From NCBI RefSeq assembly GCF_029227915.1, contig NC_079876.1, positions 39,725,828 through 39,789,827 on the forward strand: a DNA stretch of 64,000 nt. The letters run 5' to 3'. Positions 12,101 to 24,575 of the stretch are shown here, one piece after another. A program made the translations under genes and the position numbers. Source of the stretch: Hydractinia symbiolongicarpus (Eukaryota > Cnidaria > Hydrozoa > Anthoathecata > Hydractiniidae). The notes below the pieces were generated by a model that was given only the letters and a program-made list of their open reading frames with translations, searched no databases and had not been told where the DNA came from. Within the stretch, counting starts at the first letter, position 1. Every line of letters begins with the position of its first letter.

Positions 12101-13975
12101 TTTGATGAGACGCTGAATAAAAGAAGTTTAATTGCCGGCAAACGAAAACCCGCGACTTCCCGTAAATCCCGGACTCGGCCCGTATAGTCAAAAGTATACA
12201 AAGAAAGTATCCAGGGAGTAAACTCATTTCCCGAACGATTTTTTAAATTAATTTTCACCACTAAAACGCATGAGACTTGTAGTTTTCAGAAATGTTTTCA
12301 TTTTTGATGAGACGCTTAATGAAAGTGGTTTAATCGCCAGCAAACGAAAACCTGCGATTTCCCGTAAATCCCGGGTTTGGCCCGTATAGTCGAATGTATA
12401 CAAAGAAAGTACCCTGTGAGTAAACTCATTTCCAGAACGATTTTTTAAATTATCTTTTCACCACTAAAACGCATGAGATTTGTAGTTTTCAAAAATGTTT
12501 TCATTTTTGATGAGACGCTGAATAAAAGAAGTTTAATCGCCGGTAAACGAAAACCCGCCATTTCCCGTAAATCCCGGGTTTGGCCCGTATAGTCGAATGT
12601 ATACAAAGAAAGTACCCTGTGAGTAAACTCATTTCCAGAACGATTTTTTAAATTATCTTTTCACCACTAAAACGCATGAGATTTGTAGTTTTCAAAAATG
12701 TTTTCATTTTTGATGAGACGCTGAATAAAAGAAGTTTAATCGCCGGCAAACGAAAACCCGCCATTTCACGTAAACCCCGGACTCGGCCCGTATAGTCAAA
12801 AGTATACAAAGAAAGTACCCAGGGAGTAAACTCATTTCCCAAACGATTTTTTAAATTATTATTTCACCACTAAAGCCCATGAGACTTGTAGTTTTTAAAA
12901 ATGTTTTCATTTTTGATGAGACGCTGAATAAAAGAAATTTAATCGCCGGCAAACGAAAACCCGCCATTTCCCGTAAACCCCGGACTCGGCCCGTATAGTC
13001 AAAAGGATACACGGAAAGTACCCAGTGAGTAAACTCATTTCCCGAACGAATTTTAAATTATCTTTTCACCACTAAAACGTATGAGACTTGCAGTTTTCAA
13101 AAATGTTTTCATTTTTGATGAGACGCTTAATAAAAGAGGTTTAATCGCCGGCAAACGAAATCCCGTGACTTCCCGTAAATCCCGGGCTTGGCCCGTATAA
13201 TCGAATGTATACAAAGAAATTACCCTATGAGTAAATTCATTTCCAAAACGATTTTTTAAATTATCTTTTCACCACTAAAACGCATGAGACCTGTAGTTTT
13301 CAAAAATGTTTTCATTTTTGATGAGACGCTGAATAAAAGAAGTTTAATCGCCGGCAAACGAAAACCCGCCATTTCACGTAAACCCCGGACTCGGCCCGTA
13401 TAGTCAAAAGTATACAAAGAAAGTACCCAGGGAGTAAACTCATTTCCCAAACGATTTTTTAAATTATTATTTCACCACTAAAGCCCATGAGACTTGTAGT
13501 TTTTAAAAATGTTTTCATTTTTGATGAGACGCTGAATAAAAGAAATTTAATCGCCGGCAAACGAAAACCCGCCATTTCCCGTAAACCCCGGACACGGCCC
13601 GTATAGTCAAAAGGATACAAGGAAAGTACCCAGTGAGTAAACTCATTTCTCGAACGAATTTTTAAATTATCTTTTCACCACTAAAACGTATGAGACTTGC
13701 AGTTTTCAAAAATGTTTTCATTTTTGATGAGACGCTTAATAAAAGAGGTTTAATCGCCGGCAAACGAAATCCTGTGACTTCCCGTAAATCCCGGGCTTGG
13801 CCTGTATAATCGAATGTATACAAAGAAATTACCCTATGAGTAAATTCATTTCCAAAACGATTTTTTAAATTATCTTTTCACCACTAAAACGCATGAGACC
13901 TGTAGTTTTCAAAAATGTTTTCATTTTTGATGAGACGCTGAATAAAAGAAGTTTAATCGCCGGCAAACGAAAACC
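9155..13975. repeat. Two copies of a 2411-bp, 12-monomer unit with shared deletions
   Basis: 9155-11565 is followed directly by 11566-13975 at an offset of 2411 bp (9629 and 12040, 10237 and 12648, 10845 and 13256). Twelve monomers would give 2436 bp. The missing 25 bp are a 24-bp deletion after GTACCCACGGTGTAAA (near 9228 and 11639) and a 1-bp loss in CGAACGAATTTTAAATTATC (near 10635 and 13046). Both copies carry both lesions, so they arose before the duplication. Confidence 0.85.
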
Positions 13976-14670
13976 CGCCATTTCCCGTAAACCCCGGACT
14001 CGGCCCGTATAGTCAAAAGTATACAAAGAAAGTACCCAGGGAGTAAACTCATTTCCCAAACGATTTTTTAAATTATTATTTCACCACTAAAGCCCATGAG
14101 ACTTGTAGTTTTTAAAAATGTTTTCATTTTTGATGAGACGCTGAATAAAAGAAATTTAATCGCCGGCAAACGAAAACCCGCCATTTCCCGTAAACCCCGG
14201 ACTCGGCCCGTATAGTCAAAAGGATACAAGGAAAGTACCCAGTGAGTAAACTCATTTCCCGAACGAATTTTTAAATTATCTTTTCACCACTAAAACGTAT
14301 GAGACTTGCAGTTTTCAAAAATGTTTTCATTTTTGATGAGACGCTTAATAAAAGAGGTTTAATCGCCGGCAAACGAAATCCTGTGACTTCCCGTAAATCC
14401 CGGGCTTGGCCTGTATAATCGAATGTATACAAAGAAATTACCCTATGAGTAAATTCATTTCCAAAACGATTTTTTAAATTATCTTTTCACCACTAAAACG
14501 CATGAGACCTGTAGTTTTCAAAAATGTTTTCATTTTTGATGAGACGCTGAATAAAAGAAGTTTAATCGCCGGCAAACGAAAACCCGCCATTTCCCGTAAA
14601 CCCCGGACTCGGCCCGTATAGTCAAAAGTATACAAAGAAAGTACCCAGGGAGTAAACTCATTTCCCAAAC
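10237..14670. repeat. Trimer higher-order repeat, period 608-609 bp
   Basis: A three-monomer set recurs. One monomer carries CATTTC(A/C)CGTAAACC, the next carries GAAATTTAATCGCC with AAAAGGATACAAGG, and the third carries CGTATGAGACTTGCAG with CGTGACTTCCCG or TGTGACTTCCCG. Starts are at 10237, 10845, 12648, 13256, 13865 and 14474. An older version is visible near 2344-3550. The last copies (13256, 13865 and 14474) are almost identical, which suggests recent local amplification. Confidence 0.8.
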
Positions 14671-17600
14671 GATTTTTTAAATTATTATTTCACCACTAAA
14701 GCCCATGAGACTTGTAGTTTTTAATAATGTTTTCATTTTTGATGAGACGCTGAATAAAAGAAGTTTAATCGCCGGCAAACGAAAAGCCGCGATTTCCCGT
14801 AAATCCCGAACTCGGCCCGTATAGTCAAAAGTATACAAGGAAAGTACCCAGTGAGTAAACTCATTTCCCGAACGAATTTTTAAATTATTTTTTCACCACT
14901 AAAATGCATGAGATTTGTAGTTTTCAGAAATGTTTTCATTTTTGATGAGACGCTTAATGAAAGTGGTTTAATCGCCGGCAAACGAAAACCCGCCATTTCC
15001 CGTAAATCCCGGGCTTGGCCCGTATAGTCGAATGTATACAAAGAAAGTACCCTGTGAGTAAACTCATTTCCAAAACGATTTTTTAAATTATCTTTTCACC
15101 ACTAAAACGCTTGAGACTTGTAGTTTTCAAAAATGTTTTCATTTTTGATGAGACCCTGAATAAAAGAAGTTTAATCGCCGGCAAACGAAAACCCGTCATT
15201 TCCGGTAAACCCCGGACTCGGCCCGCATAGTCAAAAGTATACAAAGAAAGTACCCAGGGAGTAAACTCATTTCCCGAACGATTTTTTAAATTATTTTTTC
15301 ACCACTAAAACGCATGAGACTTGTAGTTTTCAAAAATGTTTTCATTTTTGATGAGACGCTGAATAAAAGAAGTTTAATCGCCGGCAAACGAAAACCTGCG
15401 ATTTCCCGTAAATCCCAGACTCGGCCCGTATAGTAAAAAGTATACAAAGAAAGTACCCAGGGTGTAAACTCATTTCCCGAACGATTTTTTAAATTATTAT
15501 TTCACCACTAAAGCCCATGAGACTTGTAGTATTTAAAAATATTTTCATTTTTGATGAGACGCTGAATAAAAGAAGTTTAATCGCCGGCAAACGAAAACCC
15601 GCGACTTCCCGTAAATCCCGGACTCGGCCCGTATAGTCAAAAGTATACAAAGAAAGTACCCGGGGAGTAAACTCATTTCCCGAACGATTTTTTAAATTAT
15701 TTTTTCACCACTAAAACGCATGAGACTTGTAGTTTTAAAAAAATGTTTTCATTTTTGATGAGACGCTGAATAAAAAAAGTTTAATCGCCGGCAAACGAAA
15801 ACCTGCGATTTCCCGTAAATCCCGGACTCGGCCCGTATAGTCAAAAGTATACAAAGAAAGTACCCGGGGTGTAAACTCATTTCCCGAACGATTTTTTAAA
15901 TTATTATTTCACCACTAAAGCCCATGAGACTTGTAGTTTTTAAAAATGTTTTCATTTTTGATGAGACGCTGAATAAAAGAAGTTTAATTGCCGGCAAACG
16001 AAAACCCGCCACTTCCCGTAAATCCCGGACTCGGCCCGTATAGTCAAAAGTATACAAAGAAAGTATCCAGGGAGTAAACTCATTTCCCGAACGATTTTTT
16101 AAATTAATTTTCACCACTAAAACGCATGAGACTTGTAGTTTTCAGAAATGTTTTCATTTTTGATGAGACGCTTAATGAAAGTGGTTTAATCGCCGGCAAA
16201 CGAAAACCCGCGATTTCCCGTAAATCCCGGGTTTGGCCCGTATAGTCGAATGTATACAAAGAAAGTACCCTGTGAGTAAACTCATTTCCAGAACGATTTT
16301 TTAAATTATCTTTTCACCACTAAAACGCATGAGACTTGTAGTTTTCAAAAATGTTTTCATTTTTGATGAGACGCTGAATAAAAGAAGTTTAATCGCCGGC
16401 AAACGAAAACCCGCCATTTCCCGTAAACCCCGGACTCGGCCCGTATAGTCAAAAGTATACAAAGAAAGTACCCAGGGAGTACACTCATTTCCCAAACGAT
16501 TTTTTAAATTATTATTTCACCACTAAAGCCCATGAGACTTGTAGTTTTTAAAAATGTTTTCATTTTTGATGAGACGCTGAATAAAAGAAATTTAATCGCC
16601 GGCAAACGAAAACCCGCCATTTCCCGTAAACCCCGGACTCGGCCCGTATAGTCAAAAGGATACAAGGAAAGTACCCAGTGAGTAAACTCATTTCCCGAAC
16701 GAATTTTTAAACTATTTTTTCACCACTAAAACGCATGAGATTTGTAGTTTTCAGAAATGTTTTCATTTTTGATGAGACGCTTAATGAAAGTGGTTTAATC
16801 GCCGGCAAAACGAAAACCTGCTATTTCCCGTAAATCCCGGGCTTGGCCCGTATAGTCGAATGTATACAAAGAAAGTACCCTGTGAGTAAACTCATTTCCA
16901 AAACGATTTTTTAAATTATCTTTTCACCACTAAAACGCTTGAGACTTGTAGTTTTCAAAAATGTTTTCATTTTTGATGAGACGCTGAATAAAAGAAGTTT
17001 AATTGCCGGCAAACGAAAACCCGCGACTTCCCGTAAATCCCGGACTCGGCCCGTATAGTCAAAAGTATACAAAGAAAGTATCCAGGGAGTAAACTCATTT
17101 CCCGAACGATTTTTTAAATTAATTTTCACCACTAAAACGCATGAGACTTGTAGTTTTCAGAAATGTTTTCATTTTTGATGAGACGCTTAATGAAAGTGGT
17201 TTAATCGCCGGCAAACGAAAACCCGCGATTTCCCGTAAATCCCGGGTTTGGCCCGTATAGTCGAATGTATACAAAGAAAGTACCCTGTGAGTAAACTCAT
17301 TTCCAGAACGATTTTTTAAATTATCTTTTCACCACTAAAACGCATGAGACTTGTAGTTTTCAAAAATGTTTTCATTTTTGATGAGACGCTGAATAAAAGA
17401 AGTTTAATCGCCGGCAAACGAAAACCCGCCATTTCCCGTAAACCCCGGACTCGGCCCGTATAGTAAAAAGTATACAAAGAAAGTACCCAGGGTGTAAACT
17501 CATTTCCCGAACGATTTTTTAAATTATTATTTCACCACTAAAGCCAATGAGACTTGTAGTATTTAAAAATATTTTCATTTTTGATGAGACGCTGAATAAA

Positions 17601-20470
17601 AGAAGTTTAATCGCCGGCAAACGAAAACCCGCGACTTCCCGTAAATCCCGGACTCGGCCCGTATAGTCAAAAGTATACAAAGAAAGTACCCGGGGAGTAA
17701 ACTCATTTCCCGAACGATTTTTTAAATTATTTTTTCACCACTAAAACGCATGAGACTTGTAGTTTTAAAAAAATGTTTTCATTTTTGATGAGACGCTGAA
17801 TAAAAAAAGTTTAATCGCTGGCAAACGAAAACCTGCGATTTCCCGTAAATCCCGGACTCGGCCCGTATAGTCAAAAGTATACAAAGAAAGTACCCGGGGT
17901 GTAAACTCATTTCCCGAACGATTTTTTAAATTATTATTTCACCACTAAAGCCCATGAGACTTGTAGTTTTTAAAAATGTTTTCATTTTTGATGAGACGCT
18001 GAATAAAAGAAGTTTAATTGCCGGCAAACGAAAACCCGCGACTTCCCGTAAATCCCGGACTCGGCCCGTATAGTCAAAAGTATACAAAGAAAGTATCCAG
18101 GGAGTAAACTCATTTCCCGAACGATTTTTTAAATTAATTTTCACCACTAAAACGCATGAGACTTGTAGTTTTCAGAAATGTTTTCATTTTTGATGAGACG
18201 CTTAATGAAAGTGGTTTAATCGCCGGCAAACGAAAACCCGCGATTTCCCGTAAATCCCGGGTTTGGCCCGTATAGTCGAATGTATACAAAGAAAGTACCC
18301 TGTGAGTAAACTCATTTCCAGAACGATTTTTTAAATTATCTTTTCACCACTAAAACGCATGAGACTTGTAGTTTTCAAAAATGTTTTCATTTTTGATGAG
18401 ACGCTGAATAAAAGAAGTTTAATCGCCGGCAAACGAAAACCCGCCATTTCCCGTAAACCCCGGACTCGGCCCGTATAGTCAAAAGTATACAAAGAAAGTA
18501 CCCAGGGAGTACACTCATTTCCCAAACGATTTTTTAAATTATTATTTCACCACTAAAGCCCATGAGACTTGTAGTTTTTAAAAATGTTTTCATTTTTGAT
18601 GAGACGCTGAATAAAAGAAATTTAATCGCCGGCAAACGAAAACCCGCCATTTCCCGTAAACCCCGGACTCGGCCCGTATAGTCAAAAGGATACAAGGAAA
18701 GTACCCAGTGAGTAAACTCATTTCCCGAACGAATTTTTAAACTATTTTTTCACCACTAAAACGCATGAGATTTGTAGTTTTCAGAAATGTTTTCATTTTT
18801 GATGAGACGCTTAATGAAAGTGGTTTAATCGCCGGCAAAACGAAAACCTGCTATTTCCCGTAAATCCCGGGCTTGGCCCGTATAGTCGAATGTATACAAA
18901 GAAAGTACCCTGTGAGTAAACTCATTTCCAAAACGATTTTTTAAATTATCTTTTCACCACTAAAACGCTTGAGACTTGTAGTTTTCAAAAATGTTTTCAT
19001 TTTTGATGAGACCCTGAATAAAAGAAGTTTAATCGCCGGCAAACGAAAACCCGCCATTTCCCGTAAACCCCGGACTCGGCCCGCATAGTCAAAAGTATAC
19101 AAAGAAAGTACCCAGGAAGTAAACTCATTTCCCGAACGATTTTTTAAATTATTTTTTTACCACTAAAACGCATGAGACTTGTAGTTTTCAAAAATGTTTT
19201 CATTTTTGATGAGACGCTGAATAAAAGAAGTTTATTTGCCGGCAAACGAAAACCTGCGAATTCCCGTAAATCCCGGACTCGGCCCGTATAGTCAAAAGTA
19301 TGCAAAGAAAGTACCCAGGGTGTAAACTCATTTCCCGAACGATTTTTTAAATTATTATTTCACCACTAAAGCCCATGAGACTTGTAGTATTTAAAAATAT
19401 TTTCATTTTTGATGAGACGCTGAATAAAAGAAGTTTAATCGCCGGCAAACGAAAACCCGCGACTTCCCGTAAATCCCGGACTCGGCCCGTATAGTCAAAA
19501 GTATACAAAGAAAGTACCCAGGGAGTAAACTCATTTCCCGAACGATTTTTTAAATTATTTTTTCACCACTAAAACGCATGAGACTTGTAGTTTTCAAAAA
19601 TGTTTTCATTTTTGATGAGACGCTGAATAAAAAAAGTTTAATCGCCGGCAAACGAAAACCTGCGATTTCCCGTAAATCCCGGACTCGGCCCGTATAGTCA
19701 AAAGTATACAAAGAAAGTACCCGGGGTGTAAACTCATTTCCCGAACGATTTTTTAAATTATTATTTCACCACTAAAGCCCATGAGACTTGTAGTTTTTAA
19801 AAATGTTTTCATTTTTATTGAGACGCTGAATAAAAGAAGTTTAATTGCCGGCAAACGAAAACCCGCGACTTCCCGTAAATCCCGGACTCGGCCCGTATAG
19901 TCAAAAGTATACAAAGAAAGTATCCAGGGAGTAAACTCATTTCCCGAACGATTTTTTAAATTAATTTTCACCACTAAAACGCATGAGACTTGTAGTTTTC
20001 AGAAATGTTTTCATTTTTGATGAGACGCTTAATGAAAGTGGTTTAATCGCCGGCAAACGAAAACCAGCGATTTCCCGTGAATCCCGGGCTTGGCCCGTAT
20101 AGTCGAATGTATACAAAGAAAGTACCCTGTGAGTAAACTCATTTCCGAAACGATTTTTTCAATTATCTTTTCACCACTAAAACGTATGAGACTTGCAGTT
20201 TTCAAAAATGTTTTCATTTTTGATGAGACGCTTAATAAAAGAGGTTTAATCGCCGGCAAACGAAATCCCGTGACTTCCCGTAAATCCCGGGCTTGGCCCG
20301 TATAATCGAATGTATACAAAGAAAGTACCCAGGGAGTAAACTCATTTTCCGAACGATTTTTTAAATTTTTTTTTCACTACTAAAACGCATGAGACTTGTA
20401 GTTTTCAAAAATGTTTTCATTTTTGATGAGATGCTTAATGAAAGAGGTTTAATCGCCGGCAAACGAAAAC
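14105..20470. repeat. Segmental duplication A, right copy (6.4 kb of satellite)
   Basis: This is the partner of 2990-9150 and is one monomer longer. The extra length comes from a rearranged stretch at about 16980-17460, where monomer types occur out of order. Rare markers shared by both copies include TTTTTATTGAGACG (8494 and 19812) and the TATTTGCCGGC variant (about 7915 and 19233). Sharing of such rare variants shows common descent of the whole block, not chance resemblance of monomers. Confidence 0.85.
16960..17480. repeat. Hybrid monomers marking unequal-exchange junctions
   Basis: In the 9-mer unit order, the monomer with CGCTTGAGACTTG should be followed by AGACCCTGAATAAAAG. At about 16980 it instead switches to TTAATTGCCGGC, the start-of-unit monomer. 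At about 17455, a monomer beginning with CATTTCCCGTAAACCCC switches to TAGTAAAAAGTATAC and CCCAGGGTG, which belong to a monomer five places further along. The unit 15896-17925 therefore has 10 monomers instead of 9. Confidence 0.75.
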
Positions 20471-20779
20471 CCGCGATTTCCCGTAAATCCCGGGCTTGGC
20501 CCGTATAGTCGAATGTATACAAAGAAAGTACCCTGTGAGTAAACTCATTTCCAGAACGATTTTTTAAATTATTTTTTCACCACTAAAACGCATAAGACTT
20601 GTAGTTTTCAAAAATGTTTTCATTTCTGATGAGAAGCTGAATAAAAGAAGTTTAATCGCCGGCAAACGAAAACCCGCAATTTCCCGTAAATCCCGGGCTT
20701 GGGCCGTATAGTCAAAAGTATACAAAGATAGTACCCAGGGAGTAAACTCATTTCCCGAACGATTTTTTAAATTATTATT

Positions 20780-23000
20780 TCACCACTTACGCCCATGAGA
20801 CTTGTAGTTTTTAAAAATGTTTTCATTTTTGATGAGACGCTGAATAAAAGAAGTTTAATCGCCGGCAAACGAAAACCCGCAATTTCCCGTAAATCCCGGA
20901 CTCGGCCCGTATAGTCAAAAGTATACAAAGTAAGTACCCAGGGAGTAAACTCATTTCCCGAACGATTTTTTAAATTATTTTTTCACCACTAAAACGCAAG
21001 AGACTTGTAGTTTTCAGAATAGTTTTCATTTTTGATGAGACGCTTAATGAAAGTGGTTAAATCGCCGGGAAACGAAAACCCGCGATTTCCCGTAAATCCC
21101 GGGCTTGGCCCGTATAGTCGAATGTATACAAAGAAATTACCCTGTGAGTAAACTCATTTCCAAAACGATTTTTTAAATTATCTTTTCACCACTAAAACGC
21201 ATGAGACTTGTAGTTTTCAAAAATGTTTTCATTTTTAATGAGACGCTGAATAAAGGAAGTTTAATCGCCGGCAAACGAAAACCCGCCATTTCTCGTAAAC
21301 CCCGGAATCGGCCCGTATAATCAAAAGTATACAACGAAAGTACCCAGGGAGTAAACTCATTTCCCGAACGATTTTTTAAATTATTTTTTCACCACTAAAA
21401 CGCATGAGACTTGTAGTTTTCAAAAATGTTTTCATTTTTTATGAGACGCTTAATGAAAGAGGTTTAATCGCCGGGAAACGAAACCCCGCGATTTCCCGTA
21501 AATCCCGGACTCGGCCCGTATAGTCAAAAGTATACAAAGAAAGTACCCAGGGAGTAAACTCATTTCCCGAACGATTTTTTAAATTATTTTTTCACCACTG
21601 AAACGCATAAGACTTGTAGTTTTCGAAAATGTTTTCATTTTTGATGAGACGCTGAATAAAAGAAGTTTAATCGCCGGCAAACGAAAACCCGCGATTTCCC
21701 GTAAATCCCGGGCTTGGGCCGTATAGTCAAAAGTATACAAAGATAGTACCCAGGGAGTAAACTCATTTCCCGAACGATTTTTTAATTTATTTTCTCACCA
21801 CTAAAACGCATGAAACTTGTAGTTTTCAAAAATGTTTTCATTTTGGATGAGACGCTGAATGAAAGAAGTTTAATCGCCGGCAAACGAAAACCTGCGATTT
21901 CCCGTAAATCCCGGACTCGGCCCGTATAGTCAAAAGTATACAAAGAAAGTACCCAGGGAGTAAACTAATTTCCCAAACGATTTTTTAAATTATTATTTCA
22001 CCACTTACGCCCATGAGACTTGTAGTTTTTAAAAATGTTTTCATTTTTGATGAGACGCTGAATAAAAGAAGTTTAATCGCCGGCAAACGAAAACCCGCAA
22101 TTTCCCGTAAATCCCGGACTCGGCCCGTATAGTCAAAAGTATAAAAAGAAAGTACCCAGGGAGTAAACTCATTTCCCGAACGATTTTTTAAATTATTTTT
22201 TCACCACTAAAACGCAAGAGACTTGTAGTTTTCAGAAATATTTTCATTTTTGATGAGACGCTTAATGAAAGTGGTTAAATCGCCGGGAAACGAAAACCCG
22301 CGATTTCCCGTAAATCCCGGGCTTGGCGCGTATAGTCGAATGTATACAAAGAAATTACCCTGTGAGTAAACTCATTTCCAAAACGATTTTTTAAATTATC
22401 TTTTCACCACTAAAACGCATGAGACTTGTAGTTTTCAAAAATGTTTTCATTTTTAATGAGACGCTGAATAAAGGAAGTTTAATCGCCGGCAAACGAAAAC
22501 CCGCTATTTCCCGTAAACCCCGGACTCGGCCCGTATAATCAAAAGTATACAAAGAAAGTACCCAGGGAGTAAACTCATTTCCCGAACGATTTTTTAAATT
22601 ATTTTTTCACCACTAAAACGCATGAGACTTGTAGTTTTCAAAAATGTTTTCATTTTTGATAAGACGCTGAATGAAAGAAGTTTAATCGCCGGCAAACAAA
22701 AACCTGCGATTTCCCGTAAATCCCGGACTCGGCCCGTATAGTCAAAAGTATACAAAGAAAGTACCCAGGGTGTAAACTCATTTCCCGAACAATTTTTTAA
22801 ATTATTATTTCACCACTAAATCCCATGAGACTTGGAATTTTTTAAGAACGTTTTCATTTTTGATGAGACGCTGAATAAAAGAAGTTTAATCGCCGGCAAA
22901 CGAAAAACGGCGACTTCCCGTAAATCCCGGACTCGGCCCGTATAGTCAAAAGTATACAAAGAAAGTACCCAGGGTGTAAACTCATTTCCCGAACGATTTT
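20780..23000. repeat. 6-monomer higher-order repeat, period 1218 bp, in a diverged part of the array
   Basis: Private markers recur at exactly 1218 bp (6 x 203): CCACTTACGCCCATGAG at 20783 and 22001, and GTGGTTAAATCGCCGGGAAA at 21053 and 22271. Monomers from about 20500 to 25400 show more single-base differences than those on either side, for example AATGCCGGC (23702, 24513), GCCGGGAAACG and GAGACACTGGATAAAAG (about 24084 and 24290). This suggests an older, less recently homogenised segment. Confidence 0.75.
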
Positions 23001-23541
23001 TTAAATTATTATTTCACCACTAAAGCCCATGAGACTTGTAGTTTTTAAAAATGTTTTAGTTTTTGATGAGACGCTGAATAAAAGAAGTTTAATCGCCGGC
23101 AAACGAAAACCCGCGTCTTCCCGTAAATCCCGGACTCGGCCCGTATAGTCAAAAGTAAACAAAGAAAGTACCCAGGGAGTAAACTCATTTCCCGAACGAT
23201 TTTTTAAATTATTTTTTCACCACTAAAACGCATGAGACTTGTAGCTTTTAAAAATGTTTTCATTTTTGATGAGACGCTGAATAAAAGAAGTTTAATTGTC
23301 GGCAAACGAAAACCCGCCATTTCCCGTAAACCCCGGACTCGGCCCGTATAATCAAAAGTATACAAAGAAAGTACCCAGGGAGTAAACTCATTTCCCGAAC
23401 GATTTTTAAAATTATTTTTTCACCACTAAAACGCATGAGACTTGTAATTTTCAAAAATGTTTTCAATTTTGATGAGACGCTTAATGAAAGTGGTTTAATC
23501 GCCGGCAAACGAAAACACGCCATTTCACGTAAATCCCGGGC

Positions 23542-24575
23542 TTGGCCCGCATAGTCAAAAGTATACAAGGAAAGTACCCAGGGAGTAAACTCATTTCCCG
23601 AACGATTTTTTATATTATTTTTTCACCACTAAAACGCATGAGACTTGTAGTTTTCAAAAATGTTTTCATTTTTGATGAGACGCTGAATAAAAGAAGTTTA
23701 ATGCCGGCAAACGAAAACCCGCCATTTCTTGTAAACCCTGGACTCGGCATGTATAATTAAAAGTATACAAAGAAAGTACCCAGGAAGTAAACTCATTTCC
23801 CGAACGATTTTTTAAATTATATTTTCACCACTAAAACGCATGAGACTTGTAGTTTTCAAAAATGTTTTCATTTTTGATGAGACGCTGAATAAAAGAAGTT
23901 TAATCGCCGGCAAACGAAAACCTGCGATTTCCCGTAAATCCCGGACTCGACCCGTATAGTCAAAAGTATACAAAGATAGTACCCAGGGTGTAAACTCATT
24001 TCCAGAACGATTTTTTAAATTATTATTTCACCACTAAAGCCCATGAGACTTGTAGTTTTCAAAAATGTTTTCATTTTTGATGAGACACTGGATAAAAGAA
24101 GTTCAATCGCCGGCAAACGAAAACACGCCATTTCCCGTAAATCCCGGACTTGGCCCGCATAGTCAAAAGTATACAATAAAAGTACCCAGGGTGTAAACTC
24201 ATTTCCAGAACGATTTTTTAAATTATTATTTCACCACTAAAGCCCATGAGACTTGTAGTTTTCAAAAATGTTTTCATTTTTGATGAGACACTGGATAAAA
24301 GAAGTTTAATCGCCGGCAAACGAAAACACGCCATTTCCCGTAAATCCCGGGCTTGGCCCGCATAGTCAAAAGTATACAAGAAAAGTACCCAGGGAGTAAA
24401 GTCATTTCCCGAACGATTTTTTATATTATTTTTTCACCACTAAAACGCATGAGACTTGTAGTTTTCAAAAATGTTTTCATTTTTGATGAGACGCTGAATA
24501 AAAAAAGTTTAATGCCGGCAAACGAAAACCCGCCATTTCCCGTAAACCCTGGACTCGGACCATATAATTAAAAGA
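23542..24575. repeat. 4-monomer higher-order repeat, period about 811 bp
   Basis: Sequence around 23542 recurs around 24353, sharing the CCCGCATAGTCAAAAG context, TTTTTTATATTATTTTTTC, the shortened AATGCCGGC junction and AACCCTGGACTCGG. The spacing is one base short of four monomers because of that shortened junction. Confidence 0.7.

Noticed and set aside
20590-20680. Hammerhead ribozyme core: CTGATGAG occurs in the ATTTCTGATGAGAAGCTG variant
   Set aside because: The required GAAA partner with flanking stem II is absent (the sequence continues GCTGAATAAAAG), and most monomers read TTGATGAG, losing the conserved C. No self-cleaving fold could be drawn.
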